Of a stretch of DNA of 64,000 nucleotides, positions 39,728 to 47,712 are shown one piece after another. The notes beneath the pieces were generated by a model, which worked only from the letters and a program-made list of their open reading frames with translations, searched no databases and had not been told where the DNA came from. The position numbers were made by a program, and so were the translations under genes. The DNA is from Knoellia sp. Soil729 (GTDB taxonomy: Bacteria > Actinomycetota > Actinomycetes > Actinomycetales > Dermatophilaceae), in NCBI RefSeq assembly GCF_001427985.1, contig NZ_LMSA01000003.1, forward strand, positions 139,153 to 203,152, read 5' to 3'. Numbering within the stretch: the first letter of the stretch is position 1; each line of letters begins with the position of its first letter.

Positions 39728-40087
39728 ATGGCGTCCTACTCGGTGAACCGCAAGGCTGTCCGTCACTGTCGTGACCTCATCACGTCCGGCGAGGTCGTGC
39801 TCGACAGCAACTGGGGTGACGTCCAGCCGGACGCCGACACCCAGAACGCCTTCCTCGACGAGCACGACTGGGACGACTACGCCTCGTGGCACCTCGGTCT
39901 CACCGACGGCGCCAACGACGAGACCAAGGCGCGCCATGCGTTCGCGTTCGGCGACTTCAGCAAGGTGCACCGCAGCGCGCTCATCGCCTCCGTCTACCGC
40001 GCGTCCGAGTGGCGCCACAAGGACGTGGAGCTCGCCGCCCACCGGCTGCTCCAGGAGCTCGACAAGAAGTATCCCGAGGGGGAGTGA
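39728..40087 (+). CDS. Conserved protein of unknown function
   Basis: 119 aa, acidic and Trp/His-rich, without signal peptide or membrane segment. Recognisable stretches are SYSVNRKAVRHCRDLI, DEHDWDDYASWHLGL and FGDFSKVHRSALIA, with a helical C-terminus ending LLQELDKKYP. I recall similar proteins in actinomycetes but no function. It begins seven bases after the VLRF1-like gene and probably shares its transcript. The ATG at 39728 is the first in-frame start outside the upstream gene. Confidence 0.6.
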   Translation: MASYSVNRKAVRHCRDLITSGEVVLDSNWGDVQPDADTQNAFLDEHDWDDYASWHLGLTDGANDETKARHAFAFGDFSKVHRSALIASVYRASEWRHKDVELAAHRLLQELDKKYPEGE

Positions 40088-40091
40088 GGCT

Positions 40092-40514
40092 TTAGGAGCG
40101 GGGCCGGCCGAGCCTGAGCTCGCGGCGGAAGCGCCAGACGAGTGCCGCCTTGCGCAGCGGTCCCCGACCGCTCGCGAGGGCGCGGAACATCTCCTCCGTC
40201 CGCTGCGCCGGGGTGACCCGCCAGGTCGCGCGGCACGGTCCGGGACCCGCGTTCCACATGGAGTGAGCCGTGCGCGGCGAGACGTCGAGCGACTCACCCA
40301 CCTGAAGGACCCGGCGCTCTCCGTCGACGACGGTGGTGAGCTCTCCCTCGAGCACCTCGAAGTGCTCGTGCTGGGTTGGGTGCCAGTGGGTCGGTGGAGG
40401 GTCTCCCGGCATCCACCGGCACTCGACCTTCAGGGCCGTCGCGTCCGAGGACAGCACGGTGAGCGTCTGTTGCGGACCGAGGCGGATCGTCTCGGGTCCG
40501 GCGGGCGTACCCAT
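40092..40514 (-). CDS. Cupin-domain protein
   Basis: 140 aa with a clear cupin: first motif THWHPTQHEHFEVLEGEL supplies His/His/Glu, and the second motif is GESLDVSPRTAHSMWN. The C-terminus is basic. Cupins with this HWHP-x-QHEHFEVLEG motif bind a divalent metal; the substrate is unknown. It lies four bases after the metallopeptidase gene on the same strand and is convergent with the small conserved gene to its left. Confidence 0.72.
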   Translation of the reverse strand: MGTPAGPETIRLGPQQTLTVLSSDATALKVECRWMPGDPPPTHWHPTQHEHFEVLEGELTTVVDGERRVLQVGESLDVSPRTAHSMWNAGPGPCRATWRVTPAQRTEEMFRALASGRGPLRKAALVWRFRRELRLGRPRS

Positions 40515-40518
40515 GGCG

Positions 40519-41439
40519 TCAGCTGACCCTGTCGACGTTGAAGGTGTTGCACTTGTTGAGGTCGCCGGTCTTGTAGCCCTGGAGGAACCAGCGCTGGCGT
40601 GCCTCGGCGGAGCCGTGCGTCCAGGACTCGGGGTTGACCTGTCCCTGGGTCTTCTGTTGGATGCGGTCGTCACCGACGGCGGACGCGGCCGACAGGGCGC
40701 TCTTGATGTCGGCTTCGGTGAGCGGCTTGAGGAACGGCTTGCCGTCGGGGCCGTCGGTCGAGGACGCGTGCTTGGCCCAGACGCCGCCGAGGCAGTCGGC
40801 CATGAGCTCGATGCGCACCGCGCCGCTGTTGGCACCCTGCGGGTCCTGCTGGGCGCGCCCGAGGAGGCCGAGCTGGTCCTGCAGCGCGTGGCCGTACTCG
40901 TGGGCGACGACATACTCCTGAGCGAGGGCTCCGTTGTCGGCTCCGAACTGCTGCGTGAGGATGTCGAAGAACGAGGCGTCGATGTAGACCTTCTGGTCGA
41001 GCGGGCAGTAGAAGGGGCCCACCTGGTTGCTCGCGGTGCCGCACTTCGAGGGCGTCGACCCGGTGTAGAGGACGGTCCTGGTCTGCTGCCACTGCTTCTG
41101 GTAGCGGGGGAGCTCGGCGGCCCAGAAGGCGTTGACCGAGTTCACCGTGCCGATGACGCGGCACTGGACGTCGGCGTTGGCGTCGGCGCCCGACTTGCAG
41201 TTGCTGAAGTCCGAGCCGCTCCCGTTGGTGCCGTCGACCTGCTCCTGGCTGGAACCCGTCGTCGTTCCGCCGGTCGGGTCGCTGCCGTTGCCCATCGGGA
41301 TGCCGAAGATGAGCCCGAGGATGAGCAGGATGATTCCGCCGAGGCCTCCACCGACGGCGATCCCGCCCGGGGCGCCACCCCCACCGCCCCCGGACTCCAC
41401 CTGCGAGGTGTCCAGGCCGACGTCGTCGTTGAAGCTCAT
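40519..41439 (-). CDS. Neutral zinc metallopeptidase (YpfJ family), membrane-anchored
   Basis: 306 aa. A Gly-rich cytoplasmic segment is followed by one membrane helix (residues about 33-50), then an extracytoplasmic catalytic domain with the zinc site VVAHEYGHALQDQLG and the downstream ligand segment ELMADCLGG. This matches the predicted metalloprotease family around YpfJ; substrates are unknown. The ATG has GGGAGG six bases upstream. Four Cys residues outside the active site could form disulfides. Confidence 0.87.
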   Translation of the reverse strand: MSFNDDVGLDTSQVESGGGGGGAPGGIAVGGGLGGIILLILGLIFGIPMGNGSDPTGGTTTGSSQEQVDGTNGSGSDFSNCKSGADANADVQCRVIGTVNSVNAFWAAELPRYQKQWQQTRTVLYTGSTPSKCGTASNQVGPFYCPLDQKVYIDASFFDILTQQFGADNGALAQEYVVAHEYGHALQDQLGLLGRAQQDPQGANSGAVRIELMADCLGGVWAKHASSTDGPDGKPFLKPLTEADIKSALSAASAVGDDRIQQKTQGQVNPESWTHGSAEARQRWFLQGYKTGDLNKCNTFNVDRVS

Positions 41440-41570
41440 TCAGGGCCTCCCATGTAGCGCGTTTTCCGTGCGGAGCACGGCGCAACCTAGACTAAAGGCC
41501 ACACGGCCCGCGGTGCGTCAGCGGTGCGCCTCTCCATCTCCCTCAGCCCCACCGACGAAAGACTTCCCCT

Positions 41571-43169
41571 GTGCTCACTGCCGCTGCCATCGAGCTGCGT
41601 GCGGGATCCCGGCTCCTCCTCGACAACGTGTCCTTCCGGGTGGCCGCCGGCGACCGGATCGGCCTCGTCGGCCGCAACGGAGCGGGCAAGACGACTCTGA
41701 CCAAGGTTCTCGCCGGCGCCGGGACACCCGCCGCCGGATCGGTCCAGAGCACGGGCGAGGTCGGCTACCTGCCGCAGGACCCACGCACCGGGGACCTCCA
41801 CGTCACCGGTCGCGACCGGATCCTGTCCGCTCGCGGCCTCGACCGCATCGTGCGCGACCTGCGCGCCGCCGAGCTGGCCATGGCGGAGCAGACGGGCGAG
41901 AAGCTCGAGCAGGCCATGCGCCGCTACGGACGTCTCGAGGGCGAGTTCCATGCTGCCGGTGGCTACGCGGCGGAGTCGGAGGCCGCGTCCATCGCCTCGG
42001 CCCTCGCTCTCGAGGAGCGCCACCTCGACCAGACGCTCGCGACGCTCTCCGGTGGTCAGCGGCGTCGTATCGAGCTGTCGCGCATCCTGTTCTCCGGTGC
42101 CGAGACGTTGCTCCTCGACGAGCCGACCAACCACCTCGACGCCGACTCGATCGTCTGGCTGCGCGAGCACCTCAAGGGCTACAAGGGTGGGCTCATCGTC
42201 ATCTCGCACGACGTCGACCTCCTCGGCGCCGTCGTCAACAAGGTCTTCCACCTCGACGCCAACCGCGCCGAGCTCGACATCTACAACCTCGGCTGGAAGG
42301 CCTACCTCCAGCAGCGCGAGACCGACGAGCGTCGGCGCAAGCGCGAGCGGGCCAACGCGGAGAAGAAGGCCGGGGTGCTCATGGCCCAGGCCGACAAGAT
42401 GCGCGCCAAGGCCACCAAGACCGTGGCCGCCCAGAACATGGCGCGTCGCGCGGAGCGGCTGCTGTCCGGGCTCGAGACCGAGCGGGTGAGCGACCGGGTG
42501 GCCAAGCTGCGCTTCCCCGACCCCTCGCCCTGCGGCAAGACACCCTTGCGCGCCAGTGGGCTGTCCCGGTCCTACGGCTCGCTCGAGATCTTCACCGACG
42601 TCGACCTCGCGATCGACCGTGGCTCGCGCGTGGTCGTGCTGGGGCTCAACGGCGCCGGCAAGACCACCTTGCTCCGGATGCTCGCCGGCGTGGACGCCCC
42701 GGACACGGGCCAGGTCGAGCCCGGCCACGGCCTCAAGATCGGCTACTACGCGCAGGAGCACGAGAACCTCGAGGTCGACCGGTCCGTCCTCGACAACATG
42801 AAGTCGGCGGCACCGGCGCTGGGCGAGACCGATGTGCGCAAGGTCCTCGGCTCGTTCCTCTTCACCGGGGACGACGTCGACAAGCCGGCGGGGGTGCTGT
42901 CCGGTGGCGAGAAGACGCGGCTGTCGCTGGCCCTGCTCGTGGTGTCGTCGGCCAACGTCCTGCTGCTCGACGAGCCCACCAACAACCTCGACCCGGCCTC
43001 GCGCGAGGAGATCCTCGGCGCGCTCAAGACCTACAAGGGTGCCGTCGTCCTCGTCACGCACGACGAGGGTGCGGTGGATGCGCTCGAGCCCGAGCGCATC
43101 CTGCTGCTGCCCGACGGTGTCGAGGACCTGTGGGGACCTGACTACAAGGACCTGGTCAACCTCGCCTGA
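41571..43169 (+). CDS. ABC-F family ATPase (EttA/Uup-like)
   Basis: 532 aa with two ABC domains and no membrane segments: Walker A GRNGAGKTTLTK near residue 35 and GLNGAGKTTLLR near 360, signatures LSGGQRRRIEL and LSGGEKTRLSL, and Walker B LLLDEPTNHLD and LLLDEPTNNLD. The linker is basic and helical, as in ribosome-binding ABC-F factors. It probably acts on translation; resistance to a ribosome drug is possible but unproven. GTG start. The gene is followed by 130 bases with no certain feature before a small ORF. Confidence 0.9.
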   Translation: MLTAAAIELRAGSRLLLDNVSFRVAAGDRIGLVGRNGAGKTTLTKVLAGAGTPAAGSVQSTGEVGYLPQDPRTGDLHVTGRDRILSARGLDRIVRDLRAAELAMAEQTGEKLEQAMRRYGRLEGEFHAAGGYAAESEAASIASALALEERHLDQTLATLSGGQRRRIELSRILFSGAETLLLDEPTNHLDADSIVWLREHLKGYKGGLIVISHDVDLLGAVVNKVFHLDANRAELDIYNLGWKAYLQQRETDERRRKRERANAEKKAGVLMAQADKMRAKATKTVAAQNMARRAERLLSGLETERVSDRVAKLRFPDPSPCGKTPLRASGLSRSYGSLEIFTDVDLAIDRGSRVVVLGLNGAGKTTLLRMLAGVDAPDTGQVEPGHGLKIGYYAQEHENLEVDRSVLDNMKSAAPALGETDVRKVLGSFLFTGDDVDKPAGVLSGGEKTRLSLALLVVSSANVLLLDEPTNNLDPASREEILGALKTYKGAVVLVTHDEGAVDALEPERILLLPDGVEDLWGPDYKDLVNLA

Positions 43170-43298
43170 TCGCGCTCCCTGCCGCGGCTGTCGGTCGGCG
43201 GTCGTACCGTGGGGAGCGGGTCGTGAGGTCCGTCGCGGAATCAGGGAGAGCCGGCCGCGGTTGACCTCAAGCGCACCTGAGGAAAGAGGATCTGCTCC

Positions 43299-43337
43299 AT
43301 GGCCAAGCACATCGACACCGCGAGCACCGCACCATGA
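43299..43337 (+). CDS. Possible 12-codon leader peptide (MAKHIDTASTAP)
   Basis: A short ORF begins with ATG at 43299, has an AGAGGA site seven bases upstream, and its stop overlaps the ABC exporter ATG (ATGA, 43334-43337). That geometry allows translational coupling. It may be a real leader peptide or chance; the size gives no homology signal. Confidence 0.35.
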   Translation: MAKHIDTASTAP

Positions 43338-45217
43338 GCGTGGCCGGATGGCAGGCGATCCACAGCCTGAGCAAGGACTCCAGCGTGCGCTCCCGGGAGC
43401 TCGCCCCCGGCACGGCCCGACGGGTCCTGTCCTACGCCCGTCCGTACCGGTCGATCATCGTGTGGTTCCTCGTGCTCGTCGTCGTCGACGCGTTGCTCAT
43501 CGTGGCCACGCCGCTGCTCTTCAAGAGCCTCATCGATGACGGCATCTATCCCAAGGACTCCGGCGTGGTCGTGCGGCTGTCCTTGCTTGTTGCGGCGATC
43601 GCCATCCTCAGCGCGCTCGTCACCCTGGTCTCGCGCTGGCTCTCCTCGCGCATCGGCGAGGGCCTCATCGTCGACCTGCGCACGCAGGTGTTCGGGCACG
43701 TGATGCGCCAGCCCGTCGCCTTCTTCACCCGGGCCCAGACCGGTGCTCTCGTGTCACGCCTCAACAACGACGTCATCGGCGCCCAGCAGGCCTTCACGTC
43801 AGTGCTCTCGAGCGTCGTGAGCAACGCGGTCTCGCTCGCCCTCATCATCGGGGTCATGCTGCTGCTGTCGTGGCAGCTCACCCTGGCATCCCTCGTGCTC
43901 GTACCGTTGTTCCTCATCCCGGCCCGCGCCATGGGTGGTCGCCTGGCGGCACTGGCGCACGACCAGATGGGACTCAACGCCGAGCTGGGCACGCGCATGA
44001 CCGAGCGCTTCAACGTCGCAGGTGCCCTCCTCGTCAAGATCTACGGCAACCCCGAGGTGGAGGACCGGCAGTACGCACAGCGGGCAGAGAGCGTGCGTGA
44101 CATCGGCGTGCGGATCGCGGTCAACCGGTCGGTCTTCTTCGTCGGCCTCACCCTGGTGGCCTCGCTGGCCACGGCCCTGGTCTACGGCTTCGGTGGTGTC
44201 ATGGCCGTGGACGGCTCCCTGAGCGTCGGCACGTTGCTGGCCCTCACGGCGTTGCTGGCGAGGCTCTACGGGCCGCTGACGACCATGTCCAACGCCCGTG
44301 TGGACGTCATGACGGCTCTGGTCTCCTTCGAGCGGGTCTTCGAGATCCTCGATCTCAGGCCGCTCGTGGCGGAGGCCCCTGACGCCACACCGGTCCCGGC
44401 GGGGCCGGTCCGCCTCGACCTCGACCACGTCCGGTTCGCCTACCCGGCCGCCGGCGAGGTCTCCCTGCGCTCCCTCGAGTCGGAGGCCAGCGGTGACCGC
44501 GAGCCCGGCTCGGAGGTGCTCGACGACCTCGACGCCACCATCGAGCCGGGGCAGCTCGTGGCGCTCGTGGGCCCGAGCGGTGCCGGCAAGTCGACCCTCA
44601 GCGCTCTCGTCGCCCGGCTGTACGACCCGACGAGCGGCGCCGTCCGCATCAACGGTGCCGACCTGCGCAGCGTGACCCTGGAGTCGCTGCGCGACACCGT
44701 CAGCGTGGTCACCCAGGAGGCGCACCTCTTCCACGACACGATCCGGGCCAACCTCCTGTATGCCGCGCCGGCGGCCACCGAGGCGCAGATCGAGGCCGCT
44801 CTGCGAGCGGCCCGGGTGTGGGACCTCGTCACCCGCCTGCCCGCCGGCCTCGACACCGTGGTGGGGGACCGAGGGCACCGGCTCAGCGGTGGCGAGAAGC
44901 AGCGCCTGGCCATCGCGCGACTGCTGCTCAAGGGTCCGCGGCTCGTCGTGCTCGACGAGGCGACGGCGCACCTCGACAGCGAGAGCGAGGTCGCGGTTCA
45001 ACGCGCGCTCGACGCCGCGCTCGAGGGGCGCACGGCGCTCGTGATCGCGCACCGGCTGTCCACCGTCCGGCACGCCGACCTCATCCTCGTGCTCGAGGAC
45101 GGTCGGATCGTCGAGCGGGGCACCCACGTCGAGCTGCTCGCCCGCGGCGGCCTCTACGGCCAGCTCTACACAACCCAGTTCGCTGACGACACGACGGCCT
45201 CCACGCCCGGCGTGTAG
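43334..45217 (+). CDS. ABC exporter, fused membrane and ATPase domains (MsbA/MDR-like)
   Basis: 627 aa half-transporter. Six membrane helices (residues about 38-330) precede an ATPase domain with Walker A GPSGAGKSTLSALV, Q-loop TQEAHLFHDTI, signature RLSGGEKQRLAIA, Walker B LVVLDEATAHLD and switch HRLSTV. It would work as a homodimer exporting a lipid, peptide or drug. A 12-codon ORF precedes it and the BldD-like box of the first sortase module begins on the last base of its stop codon. An insertion (EVSLRSLESEASGDREPGS) sits just before the Walker A strand. Confidence 0.9.
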   Translation: MSVAGWQAIHSLSKDSSVRSRELAPGTARRVLSYARPYRSIIVWFLVLVVVDALLIVATPLLFKSLIDDGIYPKDSGVVVRLSLLVAAIAILSALVTLVSRWLSSRIGEGLIVDLRTQVFGHVMRQPVAFFTRAQTGALVSRLNNDVIGAQQAFTSVLSSVVSNAVSLALIIGVMLLLSWQLTLASLVLVPLFLIPARAMGGRLAALAHDQMGLNAELGTRMTERFNVAGALLVKIYGNPEVEDRQYAQRAESVRDIGVRIAVNRSVFFVGLTLVASLATALVYGFGGVMAVDGSLSVGTLLALTALLARLYGPLTTMSNARVDVMTALVSFERVFEILDLRPLVAEAPDATPVPAGPVRLDLDHVRFAYPAAGEVSLRSLESEASGDREPGSEVLDDLDATIEPGQLVALVGPSGAGKSTLSALVARLYDPTSGAVRINGADLRSVTLESLRDTVSVVTQEAHLFHDTIRANLLYAAPAATEAQIEAALRAARVWDLVTRLPAGLDTVVGDRGHRLSGGEKQRLAIARLLLKGPRLVVLDEATAHLDSESEVAVQRALDAALEGRTALVIAHRLSTVRHADLILVLEDGRIVERGTHVELLARGGLYGQLYTTQFADDTTASTPGV

Positions 45218-45231
45218 TTACTCCGGGTGAT
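45217..45231 (+). promoter_or_regulatory. BldD-like operator, module 1
   Basis: GTTACTCCGGGTGAT fits the published BldD pseudopalindrome NTNACNC(A/T)GNGTNAN at all defined positions but one (C instead of A/T in the centre). It starts on the last base of the ABC exporter stop codon, 163 bases before the surface-protein ATG. A perfect match stands at the same place before module 2. Confidence 0.55.
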
Positions 45232-45260
45232 CTTCGTCTCATCCAGCCGAACGGTTCGGC

Positions 45261-45379
45261 GAAACCTTTGAGGCAACTCTCGGGCATCTCGCCACTTCTC
45301 TGCGTGCCGGCACGAAGCATTCCTGGTGGGAGACGCGCGACCTGCGCTTTCACGGGGACATTTCGGAGGGACACGATTC
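45261..45379 (+). promoter_or_regulatory. Conserved untranslated leader, module 1
   Basis: About 119 bases from GAAACCTTTGAG to the ATG align with the leader of module 2 (46855-46977). Identical blocks include GAAACCTTTGAG, AAGCATTCC, GACGCGCGACCTGCGCTTTCA and TTCGGAGGG. GCGC-GACCT-GCGC can form a small stem, and GGAGGG is the ribosome binding site. No known riboswitch could be assigned. Confidence 0.5.
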
Positions 45380-45964
45380 ATGGCACGCATCACGACACGT
45401 CGACTGACCAGCACGGCCGTCGGACTCACCCTGATCGGCGGTCTGGGGGTGGCAATGGCAGGAGCGGCGCAGGCAGACGAGGCAGAGCACGTCACGATCT
45501 GCCACATGACCGGCTCGGACAAGCCCTACGTCGTCATCTCGCCTTCCTCCTCCGGCGTCTGGAATGGGCACATCGACCACCAGGACAAGGGTGACGTCAT
45601 CCCACCGTTCACGTACACCGCTGAGGGCTCTGACGAGGCCAGAAGCTTCGACGGACAGAACTGGGACGACAACTGGAAGGTCGACGACATGGGCGTTGCC
45701 CTTGAGGACGTCGACCCGTCCATGTGTGGCGCTGCCGAGACCACCCCTCCCGGTGAGACCACCCCTCCGGCCGTGACCACGCCTCCCGTCGTGACGACGC
45801 CTCCCGTCGTGATGACGCCCCCGGTGACCGGTCCTGTCGTCGAGACCGACCTCGTCGCCCCTGCCGGGCCCAACCTCCCGCTCGTCGGTGGCGGAGCCGC
45901 ACTCCTCCTCGCTGGTGCCGGCGCAACCCTGGTCGTTGCTCGTCGCCGGGGCAGCCACTTCTGA
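45380..45964 (+). CDS. Cell-wall surface protein with LPLVG sorting signal, module 1
   Basis: 194 aa. A Sec signal peptide (residues 1-32, cleavage after AQA) is followed by a small domain of about 70 residues with TICHMTG, NGHIDHQDKGDVIPP and a later Cys; its Cys and His residues could bind metal or form a disulfide. A Pro/Thr-rich stalk (TTPPGETTPPAVTT) leads to a sorting signal: LPLVG, a hydrophobic stretch and ARRR. The motif has Val where LPxTG has Thr. The stop shares a base with the downstream sortase ATG (TGATG), so this is probably its dedicated substrate. Function otherwise unknown. Confidence 0.75.
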   Translation: MARITTRRLTSTAVGLTLIGGLGVAMAGAAQADEAEHVTICHMTGSDKPYVVISPSSSGVWNGHIDHQDKGDVIPPFTYTAEGSDEARSFDGQNWDDNWKVDDMGVALEDVDPSMCGAAETTPPGETTPPAVTTPPVVTTPPVVMTPPVTGPVVETDLVAPAGPNLPLVGGGAALLLAGAGATLVVARRRGSHF

Positions 45965-46755
45965 TGCTTCGCCGCCCTCTGCTCGTCGGGGGCGTCGTCG
46001 CAATGGTCGTCGGTTCGCTCCTTCTCGCCCTCGGTCTCGACTGGGGGCGGGGAGGAGCGCCCGCGTCGGCATCGTCTGTGGCGGCCTCACCTTCCGTGAC
46101 GTCCGCCTCGCCGGCGCCGACGGTGCCCTCACCGGCGCCGTCGGCGCCCTCGCCGACCAGATCTGCCACGGTCACGCCTTCGCCACCCACCAGCGCGACG
46201 CCGAAGCGCACTCTGGCTCCTGGGCGCCCGACCGCGACCGCGCCGAAGGCGAAGGCGAAGCAGCCCACCGCCCACGTTCGTCCCAGGACCACCAGGGCGA
46301 GCCCGCCGGCTCCCTCCGGACTGAGTCTGCAGGTGTCGTCGATCGGTCTCGATGTGTCGCTGTCGTCCGGCGGGGTGGACTCTTCGGGCAAGGTGAACCC
46401 ACCGGCCGGTCGAGCGATGTGGCTGCGCGGCTACGGACGCGTCAAGCCGGGAAACGTCGGTACGGCCGTCGTGGCTGGTCATGTCGCGTCATCGGGCCAC
46501 GGCGACGTCTTCGCCGCCCTGTCGTCGGTTCATGTCGGCAACACACTGCGGATCCGGTCGGGTGCGACCACCAGGACCTACGTCGTGAAGCGAGCCGCCG
46601 TGGTCAAGAAGGCCACCCTCACCCACGACGCCGACGTCTGGGGCCAGAACACGTCCAAGCGAAGGGTCGTGCTGATCACCTGCGACGCCGACCTGGGCTA
46701 TCGCAGTGACGGTCATCGGGTCGCCAACTACGTCGTCGTCGCCGACGCCGTGTGA
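45964..46755 (+). CDS. Class F-like sortase, module 1
   Basis: Membrane transpeptidase likely to anchor the preceding surface protein. 263 aa: a membrane helix near residues 6-25, a long Pro/Ala/Ser/Thr linker to about residue 118, then a compact catalytic domain. Catalytic residues by pattern are His173 in VVAGHVASS, Cys240 in VLITCDAD and Arg252 in SDGHRVANYVVV. The catalytic domain differs from that of the second sortase at only about 15 of 140 positions by eye, while the linkers are unrelated. The linker residues 98-110 are basic. Confidence 0.85.
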   Translation: MLRRPLLVGGVVAMVVGSLLLALGLDWGRGGAPASASSVAASPSVTSASPAPTVPSPAPSAPSPTRSATVTPSPPTSATPKRTLAPGRPTATAPKAKAKQPTAHVRPRTTRASPPAPSGLSLQVSSIGLDVSLSSGGVDSSGKVNPPAGRAMWLRGYGRVKPGNVGTAVVAGHVASSGHGDVFAALSSVHVGNTLRIRSGATTRTYVVKRAAVVKKATLTHDADVWGQNTSKRRVVLITCDADLGYRSDGHRVANYVVVADAV

Positions 46756-46810
46756 GGCGTCCCCGAGAGGGGTCAGCTGGCGCGGACTGAGGCTTCCCTC
46801 ATCAGGTCTA

Positions 46811-46825
46811 GTTACTCTGAGTCAT
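46811..46825 (+). promoter_or_regulatory. BldD-like operator, module 2
   Basis: GTTACTCTGAGTCAT matches the published BldD consensus NTNACNC(A/T)GNGTNAN at every defined position. It lies 167 bases before the second surface-protein ATG, the same layout as module 1. The intergenic stretch 46756-46810 also has two weak hairpins that might end the sortase 1 transcript. Confidence 0.65.
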
Positions 46826-46854
46826 GTCCACCTGACCCTGACGACCAGGCACAT

Positions 46855-46977
46855 GAAACCTTTGAGCCAACTGTCGGGTATTCCGCAGAATCTTCTCCTT
46901 CCGGCACCAAGCATTCCCTCTGGGGGACGCGCGACCTGCGCTTTCAACGGGGATTCTTCGGAGGGAAACAACACTTC
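46855..46977 (+). promoter_or_regulatory. Conserved untranslated leader, module 2
   Basis: The counterpart of 45261-45379, with the same blocks in the same order and a GGAGGG ribosome binding site. A longer stem than in module 1 is possible at TCCC-TCTG-GGGGA. Conservation looks as high as in the neighbouring coding sequence, which suggests selection on the RNA or DNA. Confidence 0.5.
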
Positions 46978-47712
46978 ATGCCACGCGTCACGACACGTCA
47001 GCTGACCAGCACTGCTCTCGGACTCACGCTCATCTCAGGGCTGGGGGTGGCGATGGCAGGGGCGGCGCAGGCCAAGCCCACCACGAACATCACCATCTGC
47101 CATGCGACTGGGGACGCTGACGCGTGGGTGGTGCTCACGCTGGACGAGGCCGCGATCAGCAAGCAGGGGCACGCCGTGCACCAGCAGGGCCGCGACGTCA
47201 TCCCGCCGCACGAGTCCCTCGCGCAGGGGACAGGCGACGCGGTCAGCCTCGATGGACGGAACTGGGCCGGCAACTGGAAGACCGACGGGCAGGGCGCGGC
47301 CCTGGAGGAGGTCGACCCGTCGATGTGTGCTCCGGGCGAGGACACCACGCCTCCCGGTGACACCACTACCCCTGTCGACACCACGCCCCCGGGCGACACG
47401 ACCACTCCTGTGGACACCACGCCTCCCGGTGACACGACCACTCCTGTGGACACCACGCCCCCGGGTGACACGACCACTTCTGTCGACACCACGCCCCCGG
47501 GTGACACGACCACTCCTGTCGACACCACGCCTCCGGCCGTGACGACGCCTCCGGCCGTGACGACGCCTGCGGTCACCGGTCCTGTCGTGGAGACCGACCT
47601 GGTCGACCCGGCGAAGCCCAATCTCCCGCTCGCCGGTGGAGGGGTCGCACTCCTGGTCATCGGTGCCGGGGCGACGCTGGCCGCTGCTCGCGGTCGCCAC
47701 CGCCTCTCCTGA
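46978..47712 (+). CDS. Cell-wall surface protein with LPLAG sorting signal and repeat stalk, module 2
   Basis: 244 aa paralogue of the module 1 surface protein. Signal peptide residues 1-32 (cleavage after AQA), the TICHATG / GHAVHQQGRDVIPP domain, then a stalk of five exact-length 12-residue repeats (DTTPPGDTTTPV), a shorter PPAVTT tail and the sorting signal LPLAG with hydrophobic stretch and Arg-rich end. The motif has Ala in place of the Thr of LPxTG. It is coupled to the next sortase by a TGATG overlap. The main change relative to module 1 is the lengthened, probably glycosylated stalk. Confidence 0.75.
   Translation: MPRVTTRQLTSTALGLTLISGLGVAMAGAAQAKPTTNITICHATGDADAWVVLTLDEAAISKQGHAVHQQGRDVIPPHESLAQGTGDAVSLDGRNWAGNWKTDGQGAALEEVDPSMCAPGEDTTPPGDTTTPVDTTPPGDTTTPVDTTPPGDTTTPVDTTPPGDTTTSVDTTPPGDTTTPVDTTPPAVTTPPAVTTPAVTGPVVETDLVDPAKPNLPLAGGGVALLVIGAGATLAAARGRHRLS
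47341..47520 (+). repeat. Five tandem 36-bp repeats coding the surface-protein stalk
   Basis: Units start at 47341, 47377, 47413, 47449 and 47485, each coding 12 residues, with only synonymous or single-residue differences. A partial sixth unit follows. In-frame units let the stalk lengthen or shorten without breaking the gene. Confidence 0.95.

Noticed and set aside
45261-45379. Assignment of the module leader as a c-di-AMP or c-di-GMP riboswitch
   Set aside because: Some short GGGGA and GGAC blocks look similar, but the core consensus elements I remember are not present; kept only as an unassigned conserved leader.
47341-47520. Tandem 36-bp repeats considered as a CRISPR array
   Set aside because: There are no spacers between units; the repeats are contiguous, in frame and code a Pro/Thr stalk.
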